Assembly: GCA_036867785.1 (NCBI GenBank)
Contig: CP145423.1
Location: 434,001-498,000, forward strand
Source of the DNA: Plasmodiophora brassicae
Taxonomy: Eukaryota > Endomyxa: Phytomyxea > Phytomyxea > Plasmodiophorida
Direction: 5' to 3'
DNA: 64,000 nt
Below the pieces are notes generated by a model, which was not told the origin of the DNA, did not search any database, and worked only from the letters and a program-made list of their open reading frames with translations. Below, one piece after another: positions 21,691 through 30,989 of the stretch (its first letter is position 1; the number at the start of each line of letters is the position of its first letter). The translations under genes and the position numbers were made by a program.

Positions 21691-22087
21691 GTGGCCATGT
21701 CGGGATATGTAGCTATCGATACCGACGCTAGCCTGATTTCCATCTCTCGCTCATGCTCTGTTCATCTTCGTACGCTCCGGTATGCCCAATTCTTGCGTCA
21801 AGGGACATTTCTTCTCCAGGCCTTCCTTCGGAATCAGCCGGGCCTTCGGACGGCGACCTGGGTCGCCGAAAACGGCATTTTCTGGAACCCGGGGCACAGC
21901 AAGTGACGGAGTCGTAAGGTATGGTACCCTTTGGTGGTGGAGAAGGAGGAGCGGCGCTCGAAATGTCCTCAAGGCGTTCGCCGAGCCGTCCTCGATAATA
22001 TGTCAGTTGACCTCGATCATTGCGGGCCGTGTGTGGGTTCGTATTCTTATCGGGAAGAACAGTACTGTGCCGATGCTTTTCGGTCAA
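21691..22087. other. No gene seen
   Basis: Only short ORFs without recognisable motifs or supporting splice sites lie between the Crypton end and the aspartic protease stop. Confidence 0.4.
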
Positions 22088-23113
22088 TTACGATTGTACT
22101 GAACGAAAGGAGATACCAACAGTAGCGTTTCCAGCGGGTAGGTATCGAAACGTGGCACGAGCTGCTGATAGGAACGGGACGCCTAGCGTCCACATGTGGC
22201 TGTCGTGGGCTCGAAATTTGACAACGCAACCCTGCTGGTTGTCCTCAATCATGGTCCAGTGACGCCAGCCGATCGCCACAATCTTGCCTTGAACAACGAC
22301 GCTCAGGACAGGCCAGGAATCCCGACTCTGGCAATTCGATATGAACCCGTTGTCGTCGGCGTTCAGCAGGCGGAAGATTGGGCGCGCCTGCCGGGAAGGG
22401 ATTCTGATCCAGGTGCAACCTGTATCTGTTTGGCAATGCAAGTAAGATCATGTGCGTAAATACAGATTGTGGCATCACCGACCAATTAGGGCATGCGCAG
22501 CTCTATGGACAGTGCCCCCGAACTGAATCGAATCCGTGAGGATCTCCCACGACGGCGTCGGCGACGGTATCGTGGTCACCCACACCATGTCACGGTCGGT
22601 CGCATCGCCGGTGATCATGACGACGCCCTTCGAGACATCAAAGGTGATCATTGTCCCGTTAGTAGCGGCGAGAAACGTCATTGCAGCGGGGCTCGCTGGT
22701 GATAACCCCATCACGCCATACATTCGTCCATCAGCGTCTGACGCTTTAACGCTCGTTCTGTCAACTATCCCTAGCCGCAACCTGGCTGATGTCGCGTTAG
22801 CCATGCCACCCAGAGTTGCGACATCGTCGCCCGTGACGCCGAACGACCCGGTGCCGTCCGCGTAATGCACGTCGAACGGAACGCCCGTCGCGGCATACGA
22901 TGATGACAGGGTCGGATTAAAGGACGGCGCGCCGACCGCTGGCACCCAGGAATGGGTCGACCCGGTGTCCAGTTCGACCAGCACTGATTGCGCTGGGGTC
23001 CCAATCGACATTCCCGCCAGGAACATGTCGTTCACGGCCACGAGCGGGACGACCTGCTGGTCGGCGACCGCGTTGCCAATCGCGAGTAGGGCGACGATAG
23101 CTCGCCACCACAT
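22088..23113 (-). CDS. Secreted A1 (pepsin-type) aspartic protease
   Basis: A predicted 322-residue protein in two exons (23113-22483, 22425-22088) with a 57-nt intron that keeps phase. The start MWWRAIVALLAIGNAVADQ reads as a signal peptide; the frame is open 25 codons further upstream. The first catalytic motif is VELDTGSTHSW after AGMSIGTPAQS. The flap region has VHYADGTGSFGVTGD. The second catalytic motif, ALIDTGCTW, is created exactly across the splice. The C-terminal WTLGVPFLSAARATFRY corresponds to the family's W-I-L-G-D-x-F-L-R, with the usual Gly-Asp replaced by Gly-Val. Only one Cys pair is evident and there is no clear propeptide, so it is shorter than pepsin-type relatives (about 380). 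It lies between the Crypton and the cassette array and looks like an ordinary intact host gene. Confidence 0.8.
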
Positions 23114-23523
23114 CTCGAGGCGTTTCAGTGAATGGGGCGGAACCAGCGTTCCGCCATGAGTCATGCGTGCTGAGAAGTGAACCAACAATGGGCCACGACG
23201 TCACGGAGACTGTATTGAAAACGGAGGCTGTCAAAAGGAACAGCTCCATGAATCAGACTGTGCGCACGGTGGCGCCGGGTTCGGCGCGCAGGGCTGGCTC
23301 CTTGACGATTGCGAGCGGCCGCCACGTGCAGCTACCTATGTAGGTAAGGCACCCAGAACTGGCCAAAGCCCGAGCGGGCTCGCGGATTAAGAATCCGCAG
23401 AGTTTGCGACCGACGCAGACGCTGCAGCTGTCGTCCGTTGCACGAGAAAAAATCGGCAATCCGAGCGGGCCCCGTCTCTCATGGTGATTGAGGTCCGCTG
23501 TAAAAACGTCCTGCACAAAGAGT

Positions 23524-23538
23524 CCCCCCCCCCCCCCC
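23524..23538 (+). repeat. Poly-C run (15 C)
   Basis: An uninterrupted run of 15 C residues in a gene-free stretch (23114-23690) before cassette 1. Nothing else was recognised in that stretch. Confidence 0.9.
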
Positions 23539-23689
23539 ACTGATCGCATCACGACCAACATCACGATTTCCGTCACAATACAAAATTACGATCACCCATT
23601 CGATGCCACTCGCAGTCTCCACCAGAGGTCCGAGACGAAAAACCTCCCACAGAGACGCGGCACCTTCCTGGAACACGGAGACACCCCGC

Positions 23690-23806
23690 GGCGCAATGAA
23701 TCGGCGCCGTCGCCACTGGTGTCGGCAGTCGCGCACAACCCATCTGGGAACCTGACTGGACTCTGAGTCTTACTGGCGCCCGCACCTGGCCTGCCGCCGG
23801 GGCACA
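23690..23806 (+). repeat. Leader repeat unit of cassette 1 (about 113 bp)
   Basis: One copy of a direct-repeat unit that also occurs at 24957-25209 plus 25932-25973 and at 40470-40695. It reads GGCGCCGTCGCCACTGGTGT, then CGCACAACCCATCTGGGA, CCTGACTGGACTCTGAGTC and ATCTGGCCTGCCGCCGCGGC or a close variant, and ends at the cassette ATGAATCC. The next unit, or the cassette ORF, then begins. Confidence 0.75.
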
Positions 23807-24550
23807 ATGAATCCGGCGCCGATTGTTGCGGACGTCGGCGTCAACGCCATCTTGCCAGCGATCCCGGCGGCACCGCCGCTTCAGCGGGTGGGCGCCGCCC
23901 ATTTACGTCTCAGGGTCGCCGAGGTCCACAATGCGTCGTCCTGCGGGCTCGCCGTGACGACGTCAGATCTGGGCGACCACGTCACGTTCGTTGTCGCCTG
24001 CGACAACGCCAACGTCCCGGGCGCCGTCGTGGGACCGCCCGCCTGGGCCGCGCCGCTGCTCGAGCTTCCGGCACAAGTTGCCGCTTTACAAGGTCAAGTT
24101 GCCGCTTTACAAGGTCAAGTTGCCGCTTTACAAGGTCAAGTTGCCGCTTTACAAGGTCAAGTTGCCGCTTTACAAGGTCAAGTTGCCGCTTTACAAGGTC
24201 AAGTTGCCGCTTTACAAGGTCAAGTTGCCGCAGTACGAGAGCAACTCGTCGCGCAAGACGCCGCGATGCAAGCGCTAGACGCGCGGATCCTCAACGGGAC
24301 GGTTGAGGCGCCTGACGACATGATCGTGGCCGTTGTCAACGCGGCCGGCGATGCCGTGCCGGCGGCGTTCCCGGCGACGCGTCGGCAACTAACGGCGCTG
24401 ACCGGCGCTCACGCGAACGGTCTGCTGGCCTATTACGGAATGCCGGCGGGCGGCACCGTCGCGCAGCCGTCGGCGTCTGGCGCGCCGTCTCGGCGTGCGC
24501 AATGTAGGCGTTATCCAGTAGTCCTGATCCGAGCCCTCGAGCGGACATAA
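23807..24550 (+). pseudogene. VAALQGQ cassette protein, copy 1 (frameshifted C-terminus)
   Basis: A 247-residue ORF, one of three paralogues in this window (others at 25974 and 40696). A conserved N-terminal part (MNPAPIVADVGVNAILPAIP, then LRLRVAEVHNAS and DLGDHVTFVVAC) is followed by seven perfect copies of the 7-residue VAALQGQ repeat and a final VAAVREQ, a likely coiled coil encoded by a 21-bp tandem repeat. The C-terminal part has FPATRRQLTALTG and LLAYYGMPAGGTVAQ. In the other two copies GGTVAQ is followed by RRRRLARRLGVRN, giving a SAP-like helix-GMPxGG-helix end. Here a 2-bp deletion near 24467 shifts the frame and replaces that end with an unrelated tail. No family was recognised. 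Confidence 0.6.
24077..24230 (+). repeat. 21-bp tandem repeat, 7 copies, in frame
   Basis: The unit GTTGCCGCTTTACAAGGTCA plus A is repeated seven times without visible substitution, encoding VAALQGQ. The paralogues have one copy (26266-26286) and about three degenerate copies (40976-41041), so the array changes length rapidly while keeping frame. Confidence 0.9.
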
Positions 24551-24666
24551 CCCCCCCGTTTCTTGAACACGGTCCTTGATGAGGTGTGGGTTTCAAAAGA
24601 CGAGCAATTATCTCCTATGTAAAAGACGCTCGACTTGAAGAACTGACCAAATTCGGGCAGTTTCCT

Positions 24667-24699
<33 letters not shown>
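24667..24699 (+). repeat. Poly-G run (33 G)
   Basis: A continuous run of 33 G residues directly after the cassette-associated sequence AAATTCGGGCAGTTTCCT. The matching position of cassette 3 (41502-41508) has only seven. Run length may be inexact because such tracts are hard to sequence. Confidence 0.85.
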
Positions 24700-24956
24700 C
24701 TGTTATTGTCTATCAGACCGAGACGGGTCCCGGCTTCCCACGGAGACGCGGCACCGATAAATCCCTGTCGCCGACGACCTTCCTGGAAAACGGAGACACC
24801 TCGAAGTCGTCGTGTAGCTGGACCGGTGGCGGGCGGCCAGCAAGGTCCCGCGCGTCCCGTTCGAGTTCGATTCGGGCTACCGAAGCGCATCACAGTGCGA
24901 GTAGTCGAACCATCGATGCCGTTGCGCCCAGTCAGACCCAGCGTCCAGTCATGCTC

Positions 24957-25209
24957 CCCGATGGGTTGTGGTGCGCGACTGCCGACACGACGCCGCGGCC
25001 CAATGAATCCGGCGCCGTCGCCAGTCGCCACTGGTGTCGGCAGTCGCGCACAACCCATCGGGGGGCCTGACTGGACTCTGAGTCTGACTGGGCGCACGCA
25101 TCTGGCCTGCCGCCGCGGCACAATGAATCCGGGGCCGTCGCCACTGGTGTCGGCAGTCGCGCACAACCCATCTGGGAAGTGGGAGCCTGACTGGACTCTG
25201 AGTCCTGAC
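24957..25209 (+). repeat. Leader direct repeats of cassette 2, interrupted by a hAT element
   Basis: About two units of the roughly 113-bp cassette leader repeat (CAATGAATCCGGCGCCGTCG, GTCGCGCACAACCCATC, CCTGACTGGACTCTGAGT). The last unit is broken at 25209 by the hAT insertion and resumes at 25940. Each unit contains its own ATGAATCC, so every unit carries a short MNPAPS-type ORF that stops after CCTGACTGGACTCTGA. Confidence 0.75.
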
Positions 25210-25931
25210 TAGTGTTGTATTTTAAAATATTTTGGGAATTTCGAATATTTTAAATATTTTAAAATGCATTTTAAAATATACTCGAATATTTTTTATTCAG
25301 AAATACCATTACCACAGCACAGCGGCACATAGCGACGCCGATAGCAGTACGTATACTCCAGTCACGTTCGTTGCGGCCGGTTATAACCATTCCCTCTAAT
25401 TCGACAACTTCCTCGAAGTCGAAGTTGCCCAGGTACTGTACTGACCAAGAATGCTCGATGGGTAAGTTGCGCTCGTCAGTCCGGCCTGTACTCGCATGAC
25501 GATCCAAAGTTTGCTTGGAGTATGGAACACGGTCGGAGCACTGATTGCACTCTGCTTGATCCAAAGCGCAACCGGCAGGTTTCGGAATCCGTTTGAACTG
25601 CTCATGGATGCTATCTCGGGGGCACTCACGCTTACATACGACCCATCGGCGTCGGGACTACGTCGTCTCCGGGCTCCGGCGTCGGTCGACACTCGGGACT
25701 GACAAGCGTAAGCACGCAAACTGCATGCCTCGCGAACTTGAAACGGACTATGGACCCACGTACCACGAGTCTACGACCCCGTGATGCCCTGTGATGGTCG
25801 CCTGGCACCTAGGGCCTGCTCTGCATGCTGGGCAATTTAAAATATAAAAAATGGCCCAAAATTCAGGAGGTATTTTAAAATGTATTTTAAATACCTATTT
25901 AAAATACGTATTTCAAATACCCGCATCACTA
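25210..25931 (-). mobile_element. hAT-family element, 722 bp, with 8-bp target duplication
   Basis: The left end TAGTGTTGTATTTTAAAATA and the right end, read in reverse complement TAGTGATGCGGGTATTTGAA, form imperfect terminal inverted repeats with the TAGTG start usual for hAT elements. The flanks are the identical octamer GTCCTGAC (25202-25209 and 25932-25939), the 8-bp target duplication of hAT. Removing element plus one octamer restores the cassette leader repeat. Both ends are strongly AT-rich. Inside, on the minus strand near 25560, a fragment AECNQCSDRVPYSKQTLDRH looks like the BED zinc finger of a hAT transposase. There is no catalytic domain, so it is non-autonomous. Confidence 0.85.
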
Positions 25932-25973
25932 GTCCTGACTGGGCGCCCGCATCTGGCCTGCCGCCGCGGCACA

Positions 25974-26573
25974 ATGAATCCGGCGCCGATTGTTGCGGAC
26001 GCCGGCGTCAACGCCATCTTGCCAGCGATCCCGGCGGCACCGCCGCTTCAGCGGGTGCGCGCCGCCCATTTACGTCTCAGGGTCGCCGAGGCCCGCAATG
26101 CGTCGTCCGGCGGTCTCGCCGTGACGACGTCAGAACTGGGCGACCACGTCACGTTCGTTGTCGCCTGCGCCAACGCCAACATCCCGGGCGCCGTCGCCGC
26201 CGGCGCGGGACCGCCCGCCTGGGCCGCGCCGCTGCTCGAGCTTCCGGCACAAGTTGCCGCTTTACAAGGTCAAGTTGCCGCAGTACGAGAGCAACTCGTC
26301 GCGCAAAACGCCGCGATGCAAGCGCTAGACGCGCGGATCCTCAACGGGACGGTTGAGGCGCCTGACGACATGATCGTGGCCGTTCTCAACGCGGCCGGCG
26401 ATGCCGTGCCGGCGGCGTTCCCGGCGACGCGTCGGCAACTAACGGCGCTGACCGGCGCTCACGCGAACGGTCTGCTGGCCTATTACGGAATGCCGGCGGG
26501 CGGCACCGTCGCGCAGCGCCGTCGGCGTCTGGCGCGCCGTCTCGGCGTGCGGAATGTAGGCATTATCCAGTAG
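25974..26573 (+). CDS. VAALQGQ cassette protein, copy 2
   Basis: A 199-residue ORF starting MNPAPIVADAGVNAILPAIP. It is nearly identical to copy 1 outside the repeat but has only one VAALQGQ followed by VAAVREQ. The C-terminus is intact: LTALTGAHANGLLAYYGMP, AGGTVAQRRRRLARRLG, then VRNVGIIQ and a stop. ANGLLAYYGMPAGG followed by a basic RRRRLARRL helix resembles a SAP DNA/RNA-binding motif (helix, G-L-P-x-x-G turn, helix); that is inference. The start is set by the ATG shared by all three copies. The hAT element sits 43 bp upstream in its leader. Function is unknown. Confidence 0.65.
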   Translation: MNPAPIVADAGVNAILPAIPAAPPLQRVRAAHLRLRVAEARNASSGGLAVTTSELGDHVTFVVACANANIPGAVAAGAGPPAWAAPLLELPAQVAALQGQVAAVREQLVAQNAAMQALDARILNGTVEAPDDMIVAVLNAAGDAVPAAFPATRRQLTALTGAHANGLLAYYGMPAGGTVAQRRRRLARRLGVRNVGIIQ

Positions 26574-26678
26574 TCCTGATCCGATCCCTCGAGCGGACAT
26601 AACCCGCCGTTTCTTGAACACGGTCCTTGACGAAGTGTGGGTTTCAGAGCGTGTTTCAAGTAAAAATAGAGCAAAATC
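26574..26678 (+). repeat. Cassette 2 downstream sequence, truncated by Copia
   Basis: The sequence after the copy 2 stop (CCTCGAGCGGACATAACCCG, then TTTCTTGAACACGGTCCTTG) matches that after copy 1 (24529-24596) and, less closely, copy 3 (41360-41430). Similarity ends shortly before the Copia target site AAATC. Confidence 0.7.
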
Positions 26679-26820
26679 TGTCAGACTTTCGCCCAGTAGC
26701 TTCAGCCTCGATCGGGATGCCCTCGGAACATTCCGAGAGGCCACTGACCAGCTGACTGCGCAATCTATAAAAATCATTCTGTTGCTGTATCACGTCGGGG
26801 CGGACCGTCAACTTCTGACA
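26679..26820 (+). repeat. Copia 5' LTR
   Basis: 142 bp, TG...CA ends with the short terminal inverted repeat TGTCAGA/TCTGACA. CTATAAAAAT at about 26764 is a TATA-like box about 50 bp before the LTR end. The LTR is unusually short for Copia (commonly 200-500 bp). Confidence 0.92.
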
Positions 26821-26842
26821 GATTAACAGTCGTACGCGCTGT

Positions 26843-27593
26843 GATGTCGAACGAGGCGGCCGAGCAAGTGGGCAAGAAGAGCATGGGGTCGCTTGCCCGG
26901 ATCAGGGACGCGGCCGAAGACTTCAAGGAAGCATTCGTCACCGACACACTGGCGACAGAATCACTGAGGCCTGAGCACGAGCTCGCGAGAGAGGTGGTTG
27001 TCGATAGCATCAATTGCATGGCTGTCTGCAAGTAAAATTGGACGAGAGCGATGAAGGCGCTGAAGCTGGAGGACGATGACGACGTTGACGTCGTCGCTGC
27101 CATGATGCTGACCATGCGAGTGACGGAGGACTGGTTGGAACTTCTAGAGGACATGTACTGCGATCGCCTAGGGGTCAGGAGGAAGCGAACGCAAGCATCG
27201 GAGCGGGCGCAGGCATTGCGATCGAACCCTGAATCAGTTACGCGATCGGCCACGCCAAAGGAACTTGGGATCTCGACCAGAGTGGCGAAGTACTCAGGGA
27301 CAGACGGTATCTGTGCGACGTGGTTCGTTGACTTTGAGGGCATCATGAACCTGCTCCAAGTTGACCAGGCGATGTGGCGCGTATATCTGAACGGATGTTT
27401 CGTGGGCAAGGCAGGGAAGGCGTACACGACGTTCAAGCAGAGCCGGCCCGATGGATGGAGCTATGATGAGCTGAAGGAATACATGGTCGGCATGTTTGAC
27501 ACCAAGGAGATGAAGGACTTATCGAGGGACTTAGACTGGATTCGTCAACAACCGAAGGAGATGGCGAGTGACTTCAGACTACGCTGGGAGTAA
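26843..27593 (+). pseudogene. Copia gag, first part, with in-frame TAA at 27033 and 27591
   Basis: One continuous reading frame runs from Met at 26843 through gag and on into pol, interrupted only by TAA at 27033-27035 (after MAVCK) and at 27591-27593 (after RLRWE). The second block has the UBN2/retrotran-gag capsid features typical of Copia: GICATWFVDFEGIMNLL, WRVYLNGCFVGKAGKAY, then WSYDELKEYMV. The zinc knuckle lies beyond the second stop. Both stops could come from CAA by a single C-to-T change; alternatively they are read through. Capsid protein packages element RNA in virus-like particles. Confidence 0.75.
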
Positions 27594-27596
27594 CTG

Positions 27597-30500
27597 ATGT
27601 CCAAGATTACCCAGAAGGGGACGGTGATGACGGAGGAGTTTCAGATTTCGATTTTGAGGAACCGAATGTTGAGACGTTACGACTTGGATGTCAAGGACTT
27701 CAAGACTAAGGGTGAGCTGTTCAAGCACTGCATCGCCAAAGACCCTAAAGGCATGCGATCGAGCAAGAGGGACGGCAAGAAAGAGGATGGCGAAGATACA
27801 GTGATGTTCACTTTGAAGAACGGGAAGAAGGTCAACCTGGCCACCGTTAAGTGTCACCGATGCAACCAGATGGGACACTTCCAGTGGATGAAAGACAAGT
27901 GTGAAAAGGCCGGCAGTGACGACGGCAAAGATGAGGACGGAGAGATGTTCATGACGGTCAAGGACAAGGGCAAGTTCGACGAGGACATCTGGGTGAATGA
28001 CGATGCAGCCCCGTGGCACGTTTGCAATTCGCGGGAGGCATTTGTGGACATGGACGAATGCCAGGGCAAGGTATTGGGAGGCGGCAAAGAGTATGAGGGC
28101 GCCGACATCGTGGGGATCGGGACCGTGCGGATCACGACAGGGAATGGCAATCAGATCACGCTCAAGGAGACGCGATACGTGCCGAGCTTCAAGACCAATC
28201 TCATATCCGGTCAAAGAGTGATTGACACGGGATGTACGGTGAGCGGAGACAAGACGAAACTGGAGTACATGCGCAAGGGCAAAGTGGTGCTGAGCATGGC
28301 TCGGTACAAAGGGTATTGGGCGCTGAGGGCAACTCCGGAGCCTCAGTCGGTTCTATTCGGACAACCTGGACCGGCGGTGCCGCTGAGCACGTGGCACGAA
28401 CGCCTTGGACATGCATCGTATGACAAGCTGATGAAGTTGATCAAAGAAGAATCGTGCGAGGGCCTAAACGCGTCGGACGTCAAGGCACCTGAGGGGAAGT
28501 GTGTCGATTGCTTTATCGGGAAAAGCAAACGGCAGGCATTCGTGAAAGAAGGCGACGAGGCGAGGGAAATCGGAGAAGTGATACACGCGGACATCAGTGG
28601 CAAGCTCTCTGTCAGGGGACGGAGTGGGAACTGGTACTTCTCCGTACTTCGAGACAAGAAGAGCCGACATGGATGGGTGAAGCTGATCAAGCGGAAAAGC
28701 GAGGCAGGCCAGCACTTCATGGAGTTCAAGCCCTGGTTCGAGCGCCAGACAGGGAGGAAGATCAGAAGATATGCCAACGACAAGGGAGGCGAATACGTGT
28801 CGAAAGAGCTGCGGGAGTATCTGAACGCTGAGGGCATTGAGATTTGGGAGACCAACACTGCCACACCGAATGAGAACGGACTTGCCGAACGATACGTGGG
28901 AATGATCAAGGACATGGCGACTACGAACCACGAACGATCAGGCCTACCGAGAATGTTCTGGGATGATGCCGTGGAACACGCTGGAGTCATCACACCACTT
29001 CTACCAACGAACAAAGTGGAAGACGGGAAGACACCATTCGAGATCATCCACGGGCGGAAGCCACGAGTTTCCCAACTAAGACCATTCGGATGCCAGGCCA
29101 TCGTGTACCAGTCGAAAGACACGCGAAGGAGCTCGAGATCCAAAGCCAAGGGCATCGAAGGAGTGATGATCGGGTATGCGCCCAGCCGCCCAGGGTACAA
29201 GATCTACATCACAACGTCCAAGAAGGTGATCGTTTCAAGAGATGTCGTGTTTAACGAGCATGTGTTCCCCTACAAAATCGTACAGGAGGAGGCGAAGGCG
29301 AAGATGATTATGAACGAGATGGCAATGTTCACTGACGACGAGCCCGACGTGAGAATGCAAGACGTAATGAACGAAGTCATGTTCCAGCAGACCAAGGCGA
29401 GTGAGGTACCACTACCGACATCGTACGAGGAGGCGATCGCGGATGAGAACTGGAAAAGAGCAATTGAGGACGAGCAAGAGGCCATGAGAAATCGCGACGT
29501 GTTCCGACTGATGCCATTGCCGACGGGTCGAAAGGCACTGAAGTGTGACTACGTGTACAAGGCGAAGGCAAATCCTGATGGGTCCGTGAGCAAGTATAAG
29601 GCGCGACTTGTTGCGAAGGGGTACGAACAGGTGAAGGGGATTGACTACGTCGATACCTTTGCACCGGTGGCGAAGCTAGCAACTCTGAGGCTGCTGATTG
29701 GGCTGAAAGTGGTACGACGATACACCGCCTGGCAGAGGGATGTCAAAACGGCATTCCTGTATGCTGACCTGAAGGAGGACGTGTACATCCAACAGCCAAA
29801 AGGGATGGAAGATGATGACCACCCGGACTGGGTGTGGAAGCTGAATAAGTCGATCTACGGGCTGAAACAAGCATCGATCGAGTTTTACAAGCATCTAGTG
29901 AGCGCATTCCTGAAGGGCGGATTCGAACAATGCAAGAGTGATCCCTGTCTACTGAGGAAGGTCGATGGTGCCGATGTCGTGTTCGTGGCATTTCATGTCG
30001 ACGACATTCCGATTGTGGGGAGCTCGACCCGAATTATGCTCGAGGCTGACCAAGTGCTGAAAGATAATTTCACCGTCGAGGAGAGCGAGTTCGAATGGAT
30101 ACTGGGGATCAACATGAAGTGGTCGCCAGACGGAGGCGTACACCTTAGTCAAGAATCGTTCGTTGAGATGCTCCTGACCAAGTTCCACCTGACGAGCGCC
30201 AAGGGTGCGACCACACCGATTCAAAAGGGGGAGACTATATCAGCACGGGGGAGCCCAAGGACTGATGAAGAGCGGATGGAGTGCAAGCGGCTACCATACC
30301 GGGAGCTAGTCGGATCTCTACTGTACCTCACCGGAACGAGACCTGATATTGCGTTTGTGGTGGGACGACTGTGCCGTTTCATGAGCTGCTACGGCGTGGA
30401 TCATTACGAGGCAGCCAAGCGAGTACTAAGGTATTTGAAGACGACGAAGCACATGGCGTTGAAGTACTCTGGCTGCGAACAGAGCGAACAACTGAAGCTC

Positions 30501-30989
30501 ATCGTCGACTCTGATCACGCAGGGTGCCCTGACACTGGAAGGTCCACGACCGGGTACATGATCAAGTTCGGCGAGTGTATGATTACGTGGAAATCGGTGC
30601 TGCAGAAGACTGTGGCGCTGTCAACCACCGAGGCCGAGTACATGGCCTTATGTAGCGGCGTACGCGAGCTACTGTGGGTGAAGCAGGTGTGTGAGTTTCT
30701 TCAGGTCAAATTTGAAGGACCAATCGCGGTATTCACGGACAACACTGGAGCGATGGCCATTTCGAACCACCAAGGGGACGACCTGCGTGGGAGGACCAAG
30801 CATATGAACGTGCGCTACCACTTCACGAAAGAACAAGTACATGCAGGAACCATTAAGCTGCACCATGTACCGAGCACGAAGAACATTGCAGACATTCTCA
30901 CAAAGCCACTAACGAGGGATGCGTTTGAGGGGCATCGGGCGAGGATCCCGATCGATTCTGCGGGGGAGTGTCAGACTTTCGCCCAGTAG
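27597..30989 (+). CDS. Copia pol: zinc knuckle, protease, integrase, RT, RNase H
   Basis: 1130 residues in the same frame as gag. The zinc knuckle CHRCNQMGHFQWMKDKC (86-102) has seven rather than four residues before the last Cys. The protease region WVNDDAAPWHVCNSREAF (from about 132) has DDAA where Copia proteases have D-S/T-G-A. The pre-integrase motif is TWHERLGHASYDKL with CVDCF. The integrase core has HADISG, ANDKGGEY and NENGLAERY as the D,D,E residues. Reverse transcriptase shows KARLVAKGYEQ, DVKTAFLYADL, IYGLKQA and the catalytic FHVDDIPIVG. RNase H has DSDHAGCPDTGRSTTGY, STTEAEYMAL, DNTGAMAI and the NIADILTKPL end. The ORF runs 20 bp into the 3' LTR. Its own ATG at 27597 lies just after the gag stop. 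Confidence 0.88.
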   Translation: MSKITQKGTVMTEEFQISILRNRMLRRYDLDVKDFKTKGELFKHCIAKDPKGMRSSKRDGKKEDGEDTVMFTLKNGKKVNLATVKCHRCNQMGHFQWMKDKCEKAGSDDGKDEDGEMFMTVKDKGKFDEDIWVNDDAAPWHVCNSREAFVDMDECQGKVLGGGKEYEGADIVGIGTVRITTGNGNQITLKETRYVPSFKTNLISGQRVIDTGCTVSGDKTKLEYMRKGKVVLSMARYKGYWALRATPEPQSVLFGQPGPAVPLSTWHERLGHASYDKLMKLIKEESCEGLNASDVKAPEGKCVDCFIGKSKRQAFVKEGDEAREIGEVIHADISGKLSVRGRSGNWYFSVLRDKKSRHGWVKLIKRKSEAGQHFMEFKPWFERQTGRKIRRYANDKGGEYVSKELREYLNAEGIEIWETNTATPNENGLAERYVGMIKDMATTNHERSGLPRMFWDDAVEHAGVITPLLPTNKVEDGKTPFEIIHGRKPRVSQLRPFGCQAIVYQSKDTRRSSRSKAKGIEGVMIGYAPSRPGYKIYITTSKKVIVSRDVVFNEHVFPYKIVQEEAKAKMIMNEMAMFTDDEPDVRMQDVMNEVMFQQTKASEVPLPTSYEEAIADENWKRAIEDEQEAMRNRDVFRLMPLPTGRKALKCDYVYKAKANPDGSVSKYKARLVAKGYEQVKGIDYVDTFAPVAKLATLRLLIGLKVVRRYTAWQRDVKTAFLYADLKEDVYIQQPKGMEDDDHPDWVWKLNKSIYGLKQASIEFYKHLVSAFLKGGFEQCKSDPCLLRKVDGADVVFVAFHVDDIPIVGSSTRIMLEADQVLKDNFTVEESEFEWILGINMKWSPDGGVHLSQESFVEMLLTKFHLTSAKGATTPIQKGETISARGSPRTDEERMECKRLPYRELVGSLLYLTGTRPDIAFVVGRLCRFMSCYGVDHYEAAKRVLRYLKTTKHMALKYSGCEQSEQLKLIVDSDHAGCPDTGRSTTGYMIKFGECMITWKSVLQKTVALSTTEAEYMALCSGVRELLWVKQVCEFLQVKFEGPIAVFTDNTGAMAISNHQGDDLRGRTKHMNVRYHFTKEQVHAGTIKLHHVPSTKNIADILTKPLTRDAFEGHRARIPIDSAGECQTFAQ

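Noticed and set aside
23382-23398. Possible tRNA-Leu(AAG): GCGGATTAAGAATCCGC fits an anticodon arm with T33
   Set aside because: No acceptor stem pairing, no proper D-arm and no GGTTCGANNCC T-arm downstream; only a perfect small hairpin.
24667-24699. Telomere-like or G-quadruplex-forming repeat
   Set aside because: A pure G homopolymer, not a telomeric repeat; only its length is notable and that may be a sequencing artefact.
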